64,000 bases of DNA from positions 634,944,786 to 635,008,785 of the forward strand of contig CM060915.1 in assembly GCA_030737875.1 (NCBI GenBank). The letters are read 5' to 3'. Each line of letters opens with the position of its first letter. Position 1 is the stretch's first letter. Shown piece by piece: positions 36,084 to 49,400 of the stretch. The notes under the pieces are model-generated. The model did not search any database. It was not told where the DNA came from and worked only from the letters and a program-made list of their open reading frames with translations. Source of the DNA: Allium sativum. Taxonomy: Eukaryota > Streptophyta > Magnoliopsida > Asparagales > Amaryllidaceae. A program made the position numbers and the translations under genes.

Positions 36084-36237
36084 TTATCATAAAGTTTACT
36101 TATGAAATATGAACTGCATACTAAGTCATCATATAGCTTTCTGTATGATTTTCTGCCCAATGTATGATTTATAGTAACCTTTCCTTTGATTTTAGAATTC
36201 TTCTTTCATTGTTTTCTATTTCTATCACGATACTCCA
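36084..36237 (-). pseudogene. CACTA TNP-like gene, upstream exon remnant
   Basis: On the minus strand, with one stop (near 36199), it reads a Lys/Asn-rich stretch and then INHTLGRKSYRKLYDDL. This resembles the HTTGSKSFARxREE block that precedes the THTKKDG block in plant TNP-like (Ptta/En/Spm) proteins. That second block lies on the same strand at 14800-14885, on the other side of element B, so B (TSD ATAAT) inserted between the two. LARD-C has cut the gene off at 36237. Confidence 0.5.
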
Positions 36238-36563
36238 TGACACAAGCCGAACTTCCCCGGAAAGGAAAGCCCGGATTGAGTTGAGAACATGACAAATCAG
36301 AACACAAACAGAGGAAATTTTCATTGCTTATTACAACAATTTCATCAGAATACAAGAATATACAGAGTATGAACCAATAATATACATTAGAAAAATATCA
36401 CAGATTTACAAATTACAATGTAGCAGAAAATAATACAAAACAAAACTGAAAGAGACATACGGATACAGAGCTTTCCGAATATCATTCCAGCTGTAACCCA
36501 GGATCCTGTGAATATAAATCTGTAAAACCAAAACTACTAGCTACCCATGTGGAAAATAGTGGC

Positions 36564-36598
36564 ACCCAGAGTTTAGGTTAAAACAATAAACTCCAGGT
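36564..36598 (-). other. U5 stem-loop of LARD-C
   Basis: ACCCAGAGTTTA and TAAACTCCAGGT are near-complementary arms. On the minus-strand RNA the two changed pairs become G-U wobbles, so the stem is kept. Comparable arms occur in A (27301-27336) and LARD-1 (3747-3788, 11177-11217). Confidence 0.5.
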
Positions 36599-39500
36599 CA
36601 GTTATGTGACTGGTGTGAGAACTAAAATAGTTATTTAAAACTTTACTTTAAATTAGATATATCAAGGTACCATGCCGTATAACACGGAATAGGTTTCCTC
36701 CTAAGAATACCAGTGCATATAACAAAACAGTGCAATGCTTTTTGAAAAAAATGCGGCTATTATAAGACCCAGGTCCCATCGCACAATGCAACGCAAGCTG
36801 GAGGATAGGGTTTTCCCTTATAATAGCCAAACATGCTTTGTACGTTAAAACAAATCATTTAATACAATTATAAGTGCATAGTGTATGAAACAACTTCAAA
36901 TATAAATGTATGAATCCTAGACGACATGGGTACCATATATCATGTCGCCAATACTAGGCTCTGCAATCAAAACCGATATTGTCACGTATTGGAAGTTGGA
37001 TTTCCATCTGTGAACCAAGGCAAGGCATCGTCCTTACCATTTCGAGACAATCTAGCCCATGTCTCAGGACCCAGACACAGGTGGGCCCTTGGAGTATCAG
37101 GGCCGGTCCACACGGAGTGGATTAAAATGCATAAACACTACTTTTTGTGCCCTATGGGGCGTAAATCTGGTCTGTATAAAGATCATCCATCGGCTCCGCA
37201 GAGACCGAAATAAACGAGGCACCTCGCTATCCACCATCCACATAAGCAAAACGTCAGGGCTTGCAAAACGCTGACACCACTCCTAGCTAGAAGGAAATGC
37301 ATGCCCTTCCTAAGGTCCTCTCCCGTTTCTGGTTCACACCGGGATGTGAGACTCGCGTATTAACGTTACACAAAGCTAAGCTATATTAATGCCGTGCTTT
37401 AATCATAACCACAAGACTTTGCTTTTCAACGGAAGCCTTGATCATTTGCATCTCAGCATGCCGCACAGGCAATTCACGTTATGCAACCGATGTCTATCAA
37501 TCACACAGAATGAAATCCGATGTCAGACACACATCCATTTACAAGTTCGTTCTGGGTCTGAACAAAACCGGAGGCACCTTATTCCTCGTCCCGTATGTCC
37601 AATATAAGAGAGAGGCACTCGCATATCCGGTCGATCTCCAAGTACGTCTGGATGATTACCACTTATTACCTTGTCTTGGGTATACAGCCCAATCAAGACA
37701 TCAGTAATCATCCAAACGATGTGAAGACCTCCGGTCATCAACCACTGTCTTCATCCTCGACATTTCATCGAATCATTTATTCAGAATGGGATAAACCCGG
37801 CCTTTCCGAATAACTCACGTATATAATAAACAATTGTTGTAAAAACACAACATACGCTCATTCCAATCCAGAACATTCTTTTATTTAAATATTCATATCC
37901 TTTGGGAAAGGTTCTCGTTAATTTTATCAAAGATAAATTCTTTAAATTTATTCTTTAACCTTCCTTTGGATATCAATTCAAACATTATTATGGTTTATCC
38001 AAACTAGTCGGGATTAGCGAACCTTACTGAAGTAATCATTTGTTTTAATTTCCCAATCCCAATCTATTCATCCCATGAAGTAAAACAGGTAATACTTCAT
38101 ATCTAACACCACGTTGTTATCGGTAAAATTAATTACCATTTCACGTTCAAATCTGCTAATGCTTGGAACAAAACTGGTGATACCCCATTCTCGATCATTT
38201 CTTGGATTTGATAATTTTAGTTATCAAATTTACCTTTCAATCTATTTAAAGATTCATTAAAACTCTATTTCAGTTTTAATCCTGAAAATCATTACTTAAT
38301 GATTATTCCAAGTTAAGAAATTAATCTTATCTTTAACTGGGTTAAAGAACTAATGTCATTTGAAACACAGCTCACGATAAACCCAAAATATCATTCCATT
38401 AAGAATGGAATTTCCATGGAAAACAAATCGATATAAACTTCTATATCCAACCGATAATATAAATGGAATAACAACAAAGCCTTTTAAATTCCATATATAT
38501 TAACAGTCTTCCTCCATAGAAATTCACTTCGATTATTATCAAATCGGATTCCATTCCATTCCAATATAATATGTTAAATTGGAAAACTTACTTTGGAAAA
38601 TCTCCTTTAAATCTTAACAAAAGATTTATAAATTCCAAATCACACTTCACTGTAAATCGGGTTAAAGAACGAATGTCGTTAAAAACACAGTTTACAATAA
38701 ACCCAATTCACATTCCATTTTATTCCAATTATTAAATATAATTGGAAACTCTAACAATCTTAATTAAAAGATTTATTCTCTTCACCTGGGGTTCAAGAAC
38801 AGTGTTACTGAAGACACCGTTCACGAAAAACCCAAAATCCCATGTGATATTAAATACAAGACTATGAATAGAAAATATATTAGCTTATATTCAATATCAA
38901 ATTCAACAACCAACAAATATTGTATTGGAAATAACGATATAAATATATCTTTCAAATTTGCATAACAATATCTGTATAATTATGAAATCCAACATCGAAA
39001 TATTCCAAAGACAATTTCAATTCAAATCCATTCCAATTTACATTTTGGAAATCCTGGTTATTTTTAAAACCATTCCGAATCCAATTTATTTTATTTAAAA
39101 ATTATTGGATTTCATATCTAGTTAATAACTAGTTCATTTTGATAAAAATATATTTTTTATCTTTTCAAATATGGAATTTTTCATCCTAATTCTTTCCTTA
39201 TCATTTATTATGATTTTACACAAATTATTAATATTTTTAATAATTTTATCAAGGCTCGTACAGTTGATTTCCATAAACGACCATCGAACTGCACTTACAG
39301 CGACCTTTTCCAAATTTGATTTGGACATAATTCCAAATCCAGCCATTAGATTTCTAATTTCTTGTATTCTTAGAAAGCTCTTTTCGATACGAACCCAACG
39401 GTTCCTGTATTAGGAGAATCCGACGGTCAGATCTTCCGTAATGTCCATTCGAAGTCAATGGTCGAAATTCACGAACTGCCGTGGCATGGTGCATTCTATT

Positions 39501-41000
39501 CAGGCTATTATACATATAACATATATATATATTATATTTTGCCGATTCCATTTAAAACGTATTTTATAAATCATTTTAATTTCGTTTTCAAAACGATTTC
39601 AACTTCATATTCAATTTCAAATCGAAATTGAATATCCCATATCATCGATATATAAATGATAATATTTTCAAAACATAAGATTTTGAAATCACTTCCTTTT
39701 CGATATTCATTATAAAAATGAATAAAATCGATACAAATATCGTTCACGTCAAAATGGCGTTAATCTAATCAACACGGCTTCATATTTTTAAATATTTTCG
39801 TGTCCATCCCAAATCGGACATCAAAATCTTATTTTGATCCATTACTGAATATTATTTTAAAATATTTATTATTTTAAAATATTAGTTATTTTAAAATATT
39901 CATTTTTTCTGAACTGGAATCAGACAGAGTCAATTACCATATAATGTTAATTATATGGATTTCATGCAATACATGTAAACAACAACAATTAAACGTATAT
40001 AACCATCATCCAGATTGCATTCTACACTGCATAAGCATTAAATATAAATATTCAATGCTTACACAGCTTGTCAACCAGTCGATTGACATACAAATAAATA
40101 TTGGGATTAGTGTGTGTCATATATAAACCCAATACCCGTGTGGGGTTCCAATCAATAAATAATGAATTTTATTTGTTCATTTGGGCGATGTGTAAAATTT
40201 ATCGTCCCAATCAGTATAAGTCAAATGGGTGTACATAAACAAATCGTTCAATTTGTAAATGAATATTTATTCCTTCTCAGGATAATTTCATGCCGTTCAT
40301 TTATACGTTAAAATATTTATTTCAACACTTTGCTATTTTTAATAGTTCACACATTCAATAAAAAATGTTGTTTTGACTAACACATTTTATTTCAGAAAAT
40401 TTCGGCATTATAATGGCGCGATATTGAAATCGGGTAATGTCTAGCATTACCACTCTCCAGATGTTGGCTCACGCCATAACTATATCAATTCTAATCAATT
40501 CATTTCACCTAAACAACCAAATTCAAACAAATAATCCAATCAACCACATAACCTAACAAACAAGTCATCCATAATCTGTAGACAACGGGGAACAGTTCAT
40601 ATATGTAGTTATAAAATAAATAACTGTATAAAGAAAATTATAGTGAGGAGTTCTCACCTTTGGGATCCACTCCTCCATTTTTATTTTGAATTTCAGATTT
40701 GCCCGTATTTCCAACGCAGTGTTTTCCACGTTGTTCATAGTAAAACTCACATTTTTACATTGCTATTATATAAATAAAAATCATATTTTTATTTCTACTT
40801 CATATATATAAAAATCGAATTTTTATCATAGTGAAAATCACATCTTTTCCAATTTAAATATCTAATCTTTTCCAAATAAAAAATTATGATCTTTTCTTAC
40901 CATTGAAAACTCTATTCTTTTTATTTATAAAGATCTATAATTTTTATTTAAATCATATTTTTTTCTTATAAACAAAATCTTATTTTTTTCTTTGCTAAAA

Positions 41001-41069
41001 ATCATATCTTTTCTTTGCCAAAAATCATATCTTTTCTTTGCCAAAAATCATATCTTTTCTTTGTAAGAG
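41001..41069 (-). repeat. 23-bp tandem repeat in LARD-C LTR
   Basis: ATCATATCTTTTCTTTG begins at 41001, 41024 and 41047. Looser copies of AATCATATTTT lie on both sides (40850-41130). It occupies a place like that of the A+T-rich arrays in LARD-1 but with a different unit. Confidence 0.8.
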
Positions 41070-41224
41070 ATTCATATATTTATCTAAGGCAAACCCATAT
41101 TTTTATCTAAGCAAAAATCATATATTTTCTTCGAAGTAAAAAATAAGATTTTTACCGAAGTAAAAATCCTATTTTTAATTAACTTAAACTAATTGTTTTG
41201 AAAACAAACTGAAATAAACACTTA

Positions 41225-41500
41225 CAGGCTGAATTTGGTGGAGGCTAGGCGTCAAGGTGGTTGTTGGCGCTAGGGGGGAGGCGTGGTGGTTGGGATGTGG
41301 GCCTGAGGTGTGGTTTTGGTCGATTTGGGGAGGGGTTTAATTGGTCGAGGGGCAGCGGCGTTAGGGTTTTAGGAGGAGGAGATAAAGGGGCGCGGGGTGC
41401 TGGAAGAGGCGGCGGGGTGACCGGCGCTGGGGAGGGGAGATCGGGGACGGGCGACGGTGGGTGGAGTCTCCAGCGCGGTGGCTTCCTGGGGCTATCAACT
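41225..41500 (-). other. G-rich (plus) / C-rich (sense) segment in LARD-C LTR
   Basis: About 275 bp with very high G on the plus strand, including GGGGGGAGG, GGGGAGGGG and GGCGGCGGGG. It lies just downstream of the TATA-like box on the element's sense strand, so it would be a C-rich leader with many CCG and CGCC triplets. LARD-1 has no such block at the matching place. It looks like the 5' leader of a plant gene and may be captured host sequence; no product is recognised. Confidence 0.55.
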
Positions 41501-42463
41501 TTGTTTTTTTTCTGTTTATTCGATGAATGAGGGAGGGGTTGACCAGAAGGGAAGGGAAAGCATGGGGGGATTTATAAAATATGTTTATTAATTTAATTTA
41601 TTTCAAAAAGTTAGTTTTAAATTCGAACTCTTAATCGAGCCCAAAGACTGTCGCTCCTAGCTAATGGCCCCCATTCTGAATGCAATGGGATATGTCCCGT
41701 AAGCCAATTCTATCGTTTCAATCAGTTTCCTTTAAATTTAAACTATAAATCAATACAAACGCACATTTTAAATTACCGGGGCCATATACTAACCCTGAAA
41801 ATTGCAAAAAAATTATTTCTAGCTTCGTATTGACGATATGGTCTTGACAAAACTAATTCCGTCAGATTTGAAGACCTTTTGAAAAATGGCCATTTTCTCG
41901 TTGATCCAAATTGACTGAAACAGTCAAAACACGTTTTCTTGTGCAACGCTCACATATTGGTTCCAAAAATTATGAAAATTCAAATTTAGCAATAATTTGA
42001 CATTTCGGATCCAAAAAAAGTGGTTTCATCGAAAAAGGAGGTCGTTTGCCAAATGGCTATTTTTAAGGGCTATATTTCCATAGCGACTATTTTGAATTTT
42101 CAACTAGACATGACTTTTTATTCCCGCTATGAAATTTGGATTTTTCGGATTCGTTAGAAATATATTTTCAAATAGATTCTAATATTTTTGGTTTCGCTAA
42201 AATCAGGTTTATTTTGAATCCTGTACATTCATTTGAAATTTGAAATTGAATTTTCAAACTACCACGCCATTTCCAATTTATTTTATAATTAAAATAAATA
42301 TTTATATTCTAACGTCGATTCAAATAAATATATACATTCTAATTCTATTCAAAATAAATTTCTCATTGTTATTATATAAAGTAAATCATTTTAAATATTC
42401 AAAATTCCTTAAAATTTCTAAAATAAAAATTTTAAATTGGTTTCGATTTTCCGGGTTGTTACA

Positions 42464-42476
42464 ATCTCCCCCATTT
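42464..42476 (-). other. Polypurine tract, LARD-C
   Basis: Minus-strand AAATGGGGGAGAT, preceded by a TTTTCGAGGACGAGAAGA block, the chromovirus-type arrangement. Confidence 0.88.
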
Positions 42477-43204
42477 AAAATCTTCTCGTCCTCGAAAAGG
42501 AATGGAGCTGAAAGTTGTTTTACTAATCAACTCAACTTTCATTCCGGCATTCATTCTTCAACTTTTCAGTTTCTATGAATTTTCAAATTTTTCAAAAATT
42601 TGGCTAACACCCAAAATTTTGGAAAATATTCACCATAATCTCCTTTGTACGGAGAGGGGTTTGGAAATTTATTGGGCCGTATTAGGCATCCAATAAATCC
42701 TAAAAACATACACATATTTATTGTGATATATTCCGGTGTCTACAGGTGAGTGTGTATAGATCATAACTCCAGAGAATAAATTCTCGTCACCCTATGAATA
42801 GTTTTTTGCCTTAATGACTAGAGAGACGTGATTATTGTCAACTCCAGAACCGTGTGGGGTTTTTATTAATCTGGCAATTTACTATTACATTTTATATAGT
42901 TCATATCAGTCTTCGGTTCAACCTGAAATATGGTCATCGCCATACAAGCCTCTCGCTTGTATGGTAAATCTTCAACCTCTTCACATAAGCTCCAAATGCT
43001 TATGTGGTATATAATAGAGTATATTATCTTCTCGCAGTATGCCATGTAGTGTAATTCAAAATTAATTGTTACTATCCTATGGCGACGTTTATAATTTCAC
43101 ACAGAAAAACCAGCACTCCGCATCCAGTGGCATTCACAGGAGTTTATATAATAATAAAATTGCGCAGCCAACTCATTAAGGCTTACCTATTTGTTGAACA
43201 CACA
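42477..43204 (-). other. LARD-C interior, 3' part
   Basis: Non-coding A+T-rich sequence between the purine tract and insertion E. No protein motif in any frame. It continues at 54432. Confidence 0.7.
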
Positions 43205-43209
43205 ATTAA
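43205..43209. repeat. Target-site duplication of chromovirus E, left copy
   Basis: ATTAA, repeated at 54427-54431 directly after the right LTR. Confidence 0.88.
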
Positions 43210-43689
43210 TGTAACACCCCGAATTTTCTATTAGCACTAAATTAATAAATTAAAGTATAATTAATTCTAAATGAAAGAATTAAGGGAAACGGTTTACGTC
43301 ATTGCCTTCGTCTCGGAATTCTGCTTGAGATAGATCCGAGTTTGCGTAAATCGGACTCCGTATGCAGAAGTTGTGGTCTTCGGAAGTTTCGGAATTCGAT
43401 TTAAAATTCAAACAGCTCGAAACAAGTTCAAAATTTGAAAACTGGACCAGAATTGGGCTGGGCGGGAAAATTCCCACCCAGGACCCTGTTCGACCAGGGG
43501 GTCGACCTGGGGGTCAACCTACCCAGTCGACCTGGTAAGGTCTTGGCTGGCCTGGTCGGGTTCAGAGCGATTTTTTGAGTTCTGGTGTGTTATTAGGGCT
43601 GACTTGTCACCTCCTGATTGGCTCCTCTTGGTGTGTATGGTCTGGATTCACTCTATGATCATCTGACGGATCAAATCAATCTGAAATTC

Positions 43690-43697
43690 TATAAATA
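43690..43697 (+). promoter_or_regulatory. TATA box of chromovirus E LTR
   Basis: TTCTATAAATATAACC. The 3' LTR has the same box at 51852-51859 and B has it at 35537-35544. Confidence 0.65.
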
Positions 43698-43905
43698 TAA
43701 CCTAACACTCAACCTAAATTCACAAAAAAAATAGAGCTAGAGCCGTCATGCAGCAGGGAGGAAACTAAGAGTAGCCGTCAGTTGAAGAAAGCTTAGAGAT
43801 GAGTAAAACTAAAGTAAAAACAAGATTCAAACAATGTTTATCTACCCAAAGGAAAGCATTTCAAATTCAGAACTCAAAAACCAGAAATCAAGATCGTCGT
43901 TTGTT

Positions 43906-43911
43906 GTAAGT
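43906..43911 (+). other. Candidate splice donor in chromovirus E LTR
   Basis: GTTGTAAGTATAG, about 210 nt after the TATA box. Paired with the acceptor at 46444 it would define a 2539-nt leader intron. The donor is conserved in B. Confidence 0.5.
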
Positions 43912-46266
43912 ATAGTGATTTTTCCGATGTGAATAAAATTAAGACTTGATTCGATTTAAAGTGAAAATGAAATTTTACTATTGTATAACGACGACGCTAA
44001 TTCATATCTGTGTATTGCAATGATTGTATTGTGAATGGTATTGGGATGTTTGTGGTATAGTTGACTTGATGTTGGTACTATTGTACATTAGAATTAAAGC
44101 AACATCACATACAAGTTTATGGTTAATGTTAGAATTTACACCTATATGTTTATATGTTTAACATAGGTTGCACACAATTTTCTAAGTCCAAGTTAAGACT
44201 TATATACACATGTTCTATGTTAAGACCATTATGCCTACATGATTAAATCCCATGTATATGTTCTTATGTTCCTTGCAAGTTTGTAATTGGGTCCATGCCA
44301 AGTATCATTTAGTTTCACATGACTATTACAAGTTTCATGTTATAATAGGACACATGATTTGATCTAGTTCACACTTTTGGGTTAATGTCAGAAATAGACA
44401 TTTTTATGGACATGTAATAAATTTGTCACATGCTAGTTTGTGTTTAAAGTTATGCCTAGATAAAAATATGTTTAGGCTTATGTTTTATGCAAGTCTAAAT
44501 TATGCCATTTCATGTGACACCTATTTAATTAGATTCTTAATTGAATGCAAGTTCACATGACAAGTTGAGACCCATGATTTATGTTAATTAGATCGCAAAG
44601 TTGCAAGTTCATATATCACACACCCTTTATGTTATTTAGAATATTTCATGTTCTTGGCTTTCCCTTCTATGTTTATAAGTTGGGCTGAAATATCTAGCCC
44701 AACATTCATTATAATCTTGCGAACGTACAAACGGGGGAATATCGTTGGGGTTAAACATGAAAATATATGTATTAGCATGGTTGGCACATGCCAATAATTG
44801 GTGACACTTAAATGGTATGAATTCTTATACCAAAAATGACGAACTTGGAAAGTGGGCCATAACATTTAATTGTTAACACATTTACATATAAAGAACAAAT
44901 ATGTAAATTTAGAAAATACGAATATGCTTAACCCGAGGTTGGATTGAGTTGTGATGTAAACCTGCCCAGACCCGCCCGGCTGTCCAGTAATCACAACAAT
45001 ACCCATCCAACGTGGGAGGTTAAAGCATTGAGCCCAATAAGGACCCGAGGTTAGACTGAGTTGCGGTGTAAACCTGCCCGGAGCTGACCGGCTGTCCAGT
45101 AACCGCAACAATACCTATATAATGTGAGTGGTCGGTGCTTTAATGAATAAATTAAAGCTAACTTAGGATTGGTAGAGTTAAGTTAACTAAAACACTTAAC
45201 CAATTCAACATGTTAAATAAATATGATGGGTGGGGTTAGGTTAATCTGAACACTTAACCACTTAACGTGTTTGACTAGAAGACCCTAGTAACGGGGACCC
45301 ATTTCAGCAGTAACCCAATTAGGTATCATGGTACCCTGAAGCTAGGCAGGGTAGGGCACGATCACTGGGCTGGTTGTAAGCGGTCAAAAGCGACGGCGGT
45401 TGGTGCGGCAGTGTAGGTTCTAACGGAGTGCGGGCGTGCACACACTTTGAAGCAGACAAACAGGGCACTGGGCATCAGTAGTATAACCTATGCATTCTAG
45501 AATTGTGTTGGGCCGCCACTCTGGGACTTGATACACCCCATGGTGGGACCTGCATAGGTATCTATAATCATTGGGGGCCGCATGACACATATGATTATAC
45601 GAGTAGGAGCCGATCTTTAGAAAGGGGATCACTTCACCCCGATCATGGGGCGTCAATCGGAACAAATACAAGTAGGTGCATAGATATAGTGTGGGGTGAG
45701 ATAGTATATTCGGTTCAAAACTGCTTTATCTTAGTTTATGATACTTTCCTATTTCCAGTTTATACCTATCATGCCCTTTCTCTTATTCTCATACTGAAGA
45801 ATCACTAGACTTACTAGGCTTTATGTCTGACTCTATTTTTCTTTCGTCTTCTTTTCTTCCGTTTCCCCCCCAGGTCCACAGGGAAGAAACAACCCAGCTT
45901 AGTCAGACTCTTTGCAAGCATAAAGATAGTAGATGTATGGTTTGGACTCTCTTTCCTTGGCTATGGCTTTTGGACACGTTCTATGGGGATTTATGCAGTT
46001 TTAATTATGTTTTATGCTTCTTTATTTAATAATCATGACTGATATGATGATGTAGTGCTTTGGAAGTTATTGTGAGACAATTATGGAAATGTTTTGTATG
46101 AACACGTATTTATGAAATAAAAGTCTGTTTGTTTTCCACTGCTTATATATATATGTGTGTGTTTATATCTGTCTTGTGTTTTATCTGTGACTTTTACTTA
46201 TAAACCTCCATCGAAGTTAAGGCATTCCCTTTGTGAGTGACCTCAATGGAGATGGGGTGTTTCACT

Positions 46267-46278
46267 TGGTATCAGAGC
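46267..46278 (+). other. Primer-binding site, chromovirus E
   Basis: TGGTATCAGAGC, two bases after the LTR. Confidence 0.93.
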
Positions 46279-46432
46279 ACAGGTTTACCAGATTAGATAA
46301 AGGTTTTTGAAACTATTTTCAAAAAGAAGTTTAAAGAAGCATTTTTTTCAAGAAGATAGCGTTGTTTTTAAAAGGCATAATTCCCCAAAGCCATATGCAC
46401 TATCTCTCTATCCTTTTGTCTTGAATCTTTCT

Positions 46433-46444
46433 TTTTGTTTCAGC
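46433..46444 (+). other. Candidate splice acceptor before gag of chromovirus E
   Basis: TTTTTGTTTCAG one base before the ATG at 46446. The aligned site in B reads TTTCAA. Confidence 0.5.
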
Positions 46445-46445
46445 A

Positions 46446-49400
46446 TGTCGGGAGATCTTAACCTTCCAGAAGGAGTACCGTTACCTGGCTGGTTTCGAAG
46501 GTACCTAGAGGCTAGGGCCAATGATGCGGGCCCAGCAGACGTTCCTCCTTCGCCAGTGGCAGCAGTTCCTCCTCCTCCTCCTCCTTGTGGAAATGCTTTC
46601 GCTAAGACATGTAGAGACATCAAGGCTATAGGTGGAAAGGACTTTTATGGAACTAAATCCTTTGTGGTAGCAAGGAAATGGCTAAAGGAGACTGAAGATT
46701 TGTTCGTCATCTTCGAAGTTGACGACAGGAAAAAGATACAGCTAGCAGTGTGGTTGCTTAAAGACAAAGTTTCTTATTGGTGGGAGGCTACCCATGCTGA
46801 AAGGCCATTGGATACTTGGGAAGATTTCAGGATGAGGTTTGAGATGAAATTCCTCTCCCAAGCTAAAAGAAGCCTGCAGATGGAGAAGTTCCTAACTCTT
46901 AAACAAGGAAGTATGACGATCAAGAAGTACGTCAATCAGTTTAATCAGCTGGCTAGATTTGGGCTGGATTTAGTAAACACCCAACACAAGAAGGCCCTTC
47001 GCTTCGTCAAAGGTCTGAATGAGCCTCTACACAGCCTTGCTATGACCCATATACCCATGGGAGCGACTTATGAGAGCTTGGCGGACATGGCGCTGCTACA
47101 AGAGGAAGATAAAGGCAAGAATGAGGCAAAGGTGGAAGTGCCTCAAGAAAAGAAAGAGGGTTTGCAGGCTAAGAATACAGACTTCAAGAAGGGCGGGAAG
47201 AACAACAAATCCCGTGAAAAGAGAAAGTGTAAATTCTGTGGCATTGTTGGACATATAGTGAAAGACTGCAGAAAGAAGAAGGCGAAGATGAATGGTGGTT
47301 GTTTCCATTACGGCGAGACTGGACACATGGCTAAGGACTGCCCAAAGAAGCGGGGACAGGGACAGAGGACTAGATCCACTTCAAGGGGACAGGTTCACGC
47401 GATGGTGGCACCTCTGCAGGAACGAGGTAGAAATATTTCTGTAGAAAGCTTAGTTTATCTCAATGATCATCCAGTTCGCACTCTCTTTGATTTTAGCACA
47501 TCACACTCCTTTATTTCATCTTCTTTAGTAGAATCTCTGCACCAAGACACTAGTATGGTAGAAGATCCCTTGGTTGTTTCAAATCCAATTGGGGGCTCAG
47601 CTTATTTGTCAATGGTTTGTTTGGATTTGAAAATCTCTATTCTAAGTGTTGAGTTTAGATGTAGTGCCTTTGTTTTGGGTTTCTCCGGATATGGATTGAT
47701 CTTAGGCATGGACTAGTTATCCAATAATGGTGCCATTCTTGATTGTGAGAAGAGAGTTGTTAGACTCTTGACTCAGCTCGGTAACACTCTAGAAATTTCT
47801 TATAATCCCTTCAATGCTGTTATGCTTAGTTATCTAGAGTCGCTTTATGCTTCTGTTGAGAATTTGCAGTCGGTTAGAGTGGTCCGTGAATACCCAGATG
47901 TCTTTAAAGAGGTAAAGGGCTTACCTCCGATGCGGGAAATAGACTTCCTCATATATCTTGTTGATAATGCATAGCCCGTAGCTTTACCTATTTGAACACA
48001 TGGCTCCAAAGGAGAGAAAGGAGCTCAGTAAGCAAGTTAAGGAGCTTCTCGAGAAGGGGTTTATAAGGCGGAGTATCTCAGAACGGGGTGCTCCAGTGGT
48101 GTTTGCCACCAAAGTAGATGGCTCACTACGTCTTTGTGTGGACTACAGGGAGCTAAACAAGCTGACTAAGAAGAGTAGACACCCGCTTCCCAGAATAGAC
48201 GATTTGTTTGATCAGCTTGTAGGTGCGTCGGTTTTCTCCTAACTTGATCTGGCTACTGGGTTCCATCAGCTAAGGGTAGCTGAAGATAGCATTGATAAGA
48301 CGGCATTCAGAACCCCAGACGGTTTCTTCGAGTGGCTTGTCATGCCTTTTGGCTTGACAAACGCACCCGCTTATTTTGTAGACCTAATGAGCAGGGTGTT
48401 CAGAGAATTCCTTAACAAGTTTGTGGTTGTCTTCGTAGACGATATTTTGATCTTCTCAAAGGATGAGGAAGAGCATGCTCAGCATTTAAAGGAAATCATG
48501 GATACTCTCCGTGCACATCAGCTAAAAGCAAAATTCTCCAAGTGCCACTTCTGGAGAGAAGAAGTAAGGTTTCTTGGACATGTAGTGTCCAAAGAGGGGT
48601 TAGATGTGGACCCCGCGAAAGTGGTGGCGGTGCAGGATTGGAAGGCACCAAGAAATGCAACCGATGGCCGAAGCTTTCTCGGGCTAGCAGGTTTTTACCG
48701 AAAGATCATTAGAGATTTCGCGAAAATCTCAGCTCCACTCACAAGGCTAACAAAGAAGAATCTAGCGTTCGCTTGGGATTTGGATTGTGATATTGCTTTC
48801 CAATGCTTGAAAAGGGCTCTTACAACAGCCCCAGTTCTGACTTTGCCTAATGGATGTAAGATGTTCACAGTATACATGGATGCTTGTGGTACGGGACTAG
48901 GCGTTGTTCTGATGCAAGAAGGAAAGGTAGTAGCTTATGGTGGAAGACAATTGAAAGTTCATGAAAAGAACTACCCAACCCACGATCTTGAGTTGGCTGC
49001 CGTCGTCTTTGCGCTTAAGTCTTGGCGCCATTATCTCCTAGGTGAGGAGTTCGAATTATATACTGACCATAAATCGTTGAAGTATCTTTTCTCGCAGAAA
49101 GATCTTAACTTAAGACAGCAAAGGTGGATGGAGTTTCTTGCCTCTTATGATTTTGAGATTTCCTATACTCTTGGCAAGGGCAACGTAGTAGCAGACGCCT
49201 TGAGTAGAAAGAAGCTGACCTTAAGCCCTCTCTTTGTAGAAAGGCAAAGCTTGGAGTATATAGCTAGTTTTGACTTCAGGCCCTCCTCTAATTTTGTACC
49301 TGGTTTGTTGGCATCACTAGAAGTACGTCCCACTCTTTTAGACTCAATAGTGGCCGCATAACGCGAAGACCCTCAGCTTGTTGATGTGATTGATAAGCTA

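Larger units (their letters stand above)
36238..42463 (-). repeat. LARD-C 3' LTR (left), complete, 6226 bp
   Basis: Runs from TGACACAAGCC to CGGGTTGTTACA. It contains the U5 stem-loop (36564-36598), three 23-bp ATCATATCTTTTCTTTG units (from 41001), a G-rich segment (41225-41500) and a TATA-like box (minus-strand TATAAAT, about 41570-41577). Similarity to LARD-1 is patchy but colinear in the U5 half. Open frames are short and unlike known proteins; none is proposed as a gene. Confidence 0.85.
43210..46264 (+). repeat. Chromovirus E 5' LTR, 3055 bp
   Basis: Contains the U3 GTCGAC sites (43487-43545), a TATA box (43690-43697), the donor-like GTAAGT (43906-43911) and long tracts homologous to the LTRs of B. 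Frames in it are spurious. Confidence 0.93.

Noticed and set aside
41261..41530. 89-codon Gly/Arg-rich plus-strand frame
   Set aside because: Low-complexity product of the G-rich segment in the LARD-C LTR, on the strand opposite to the element.
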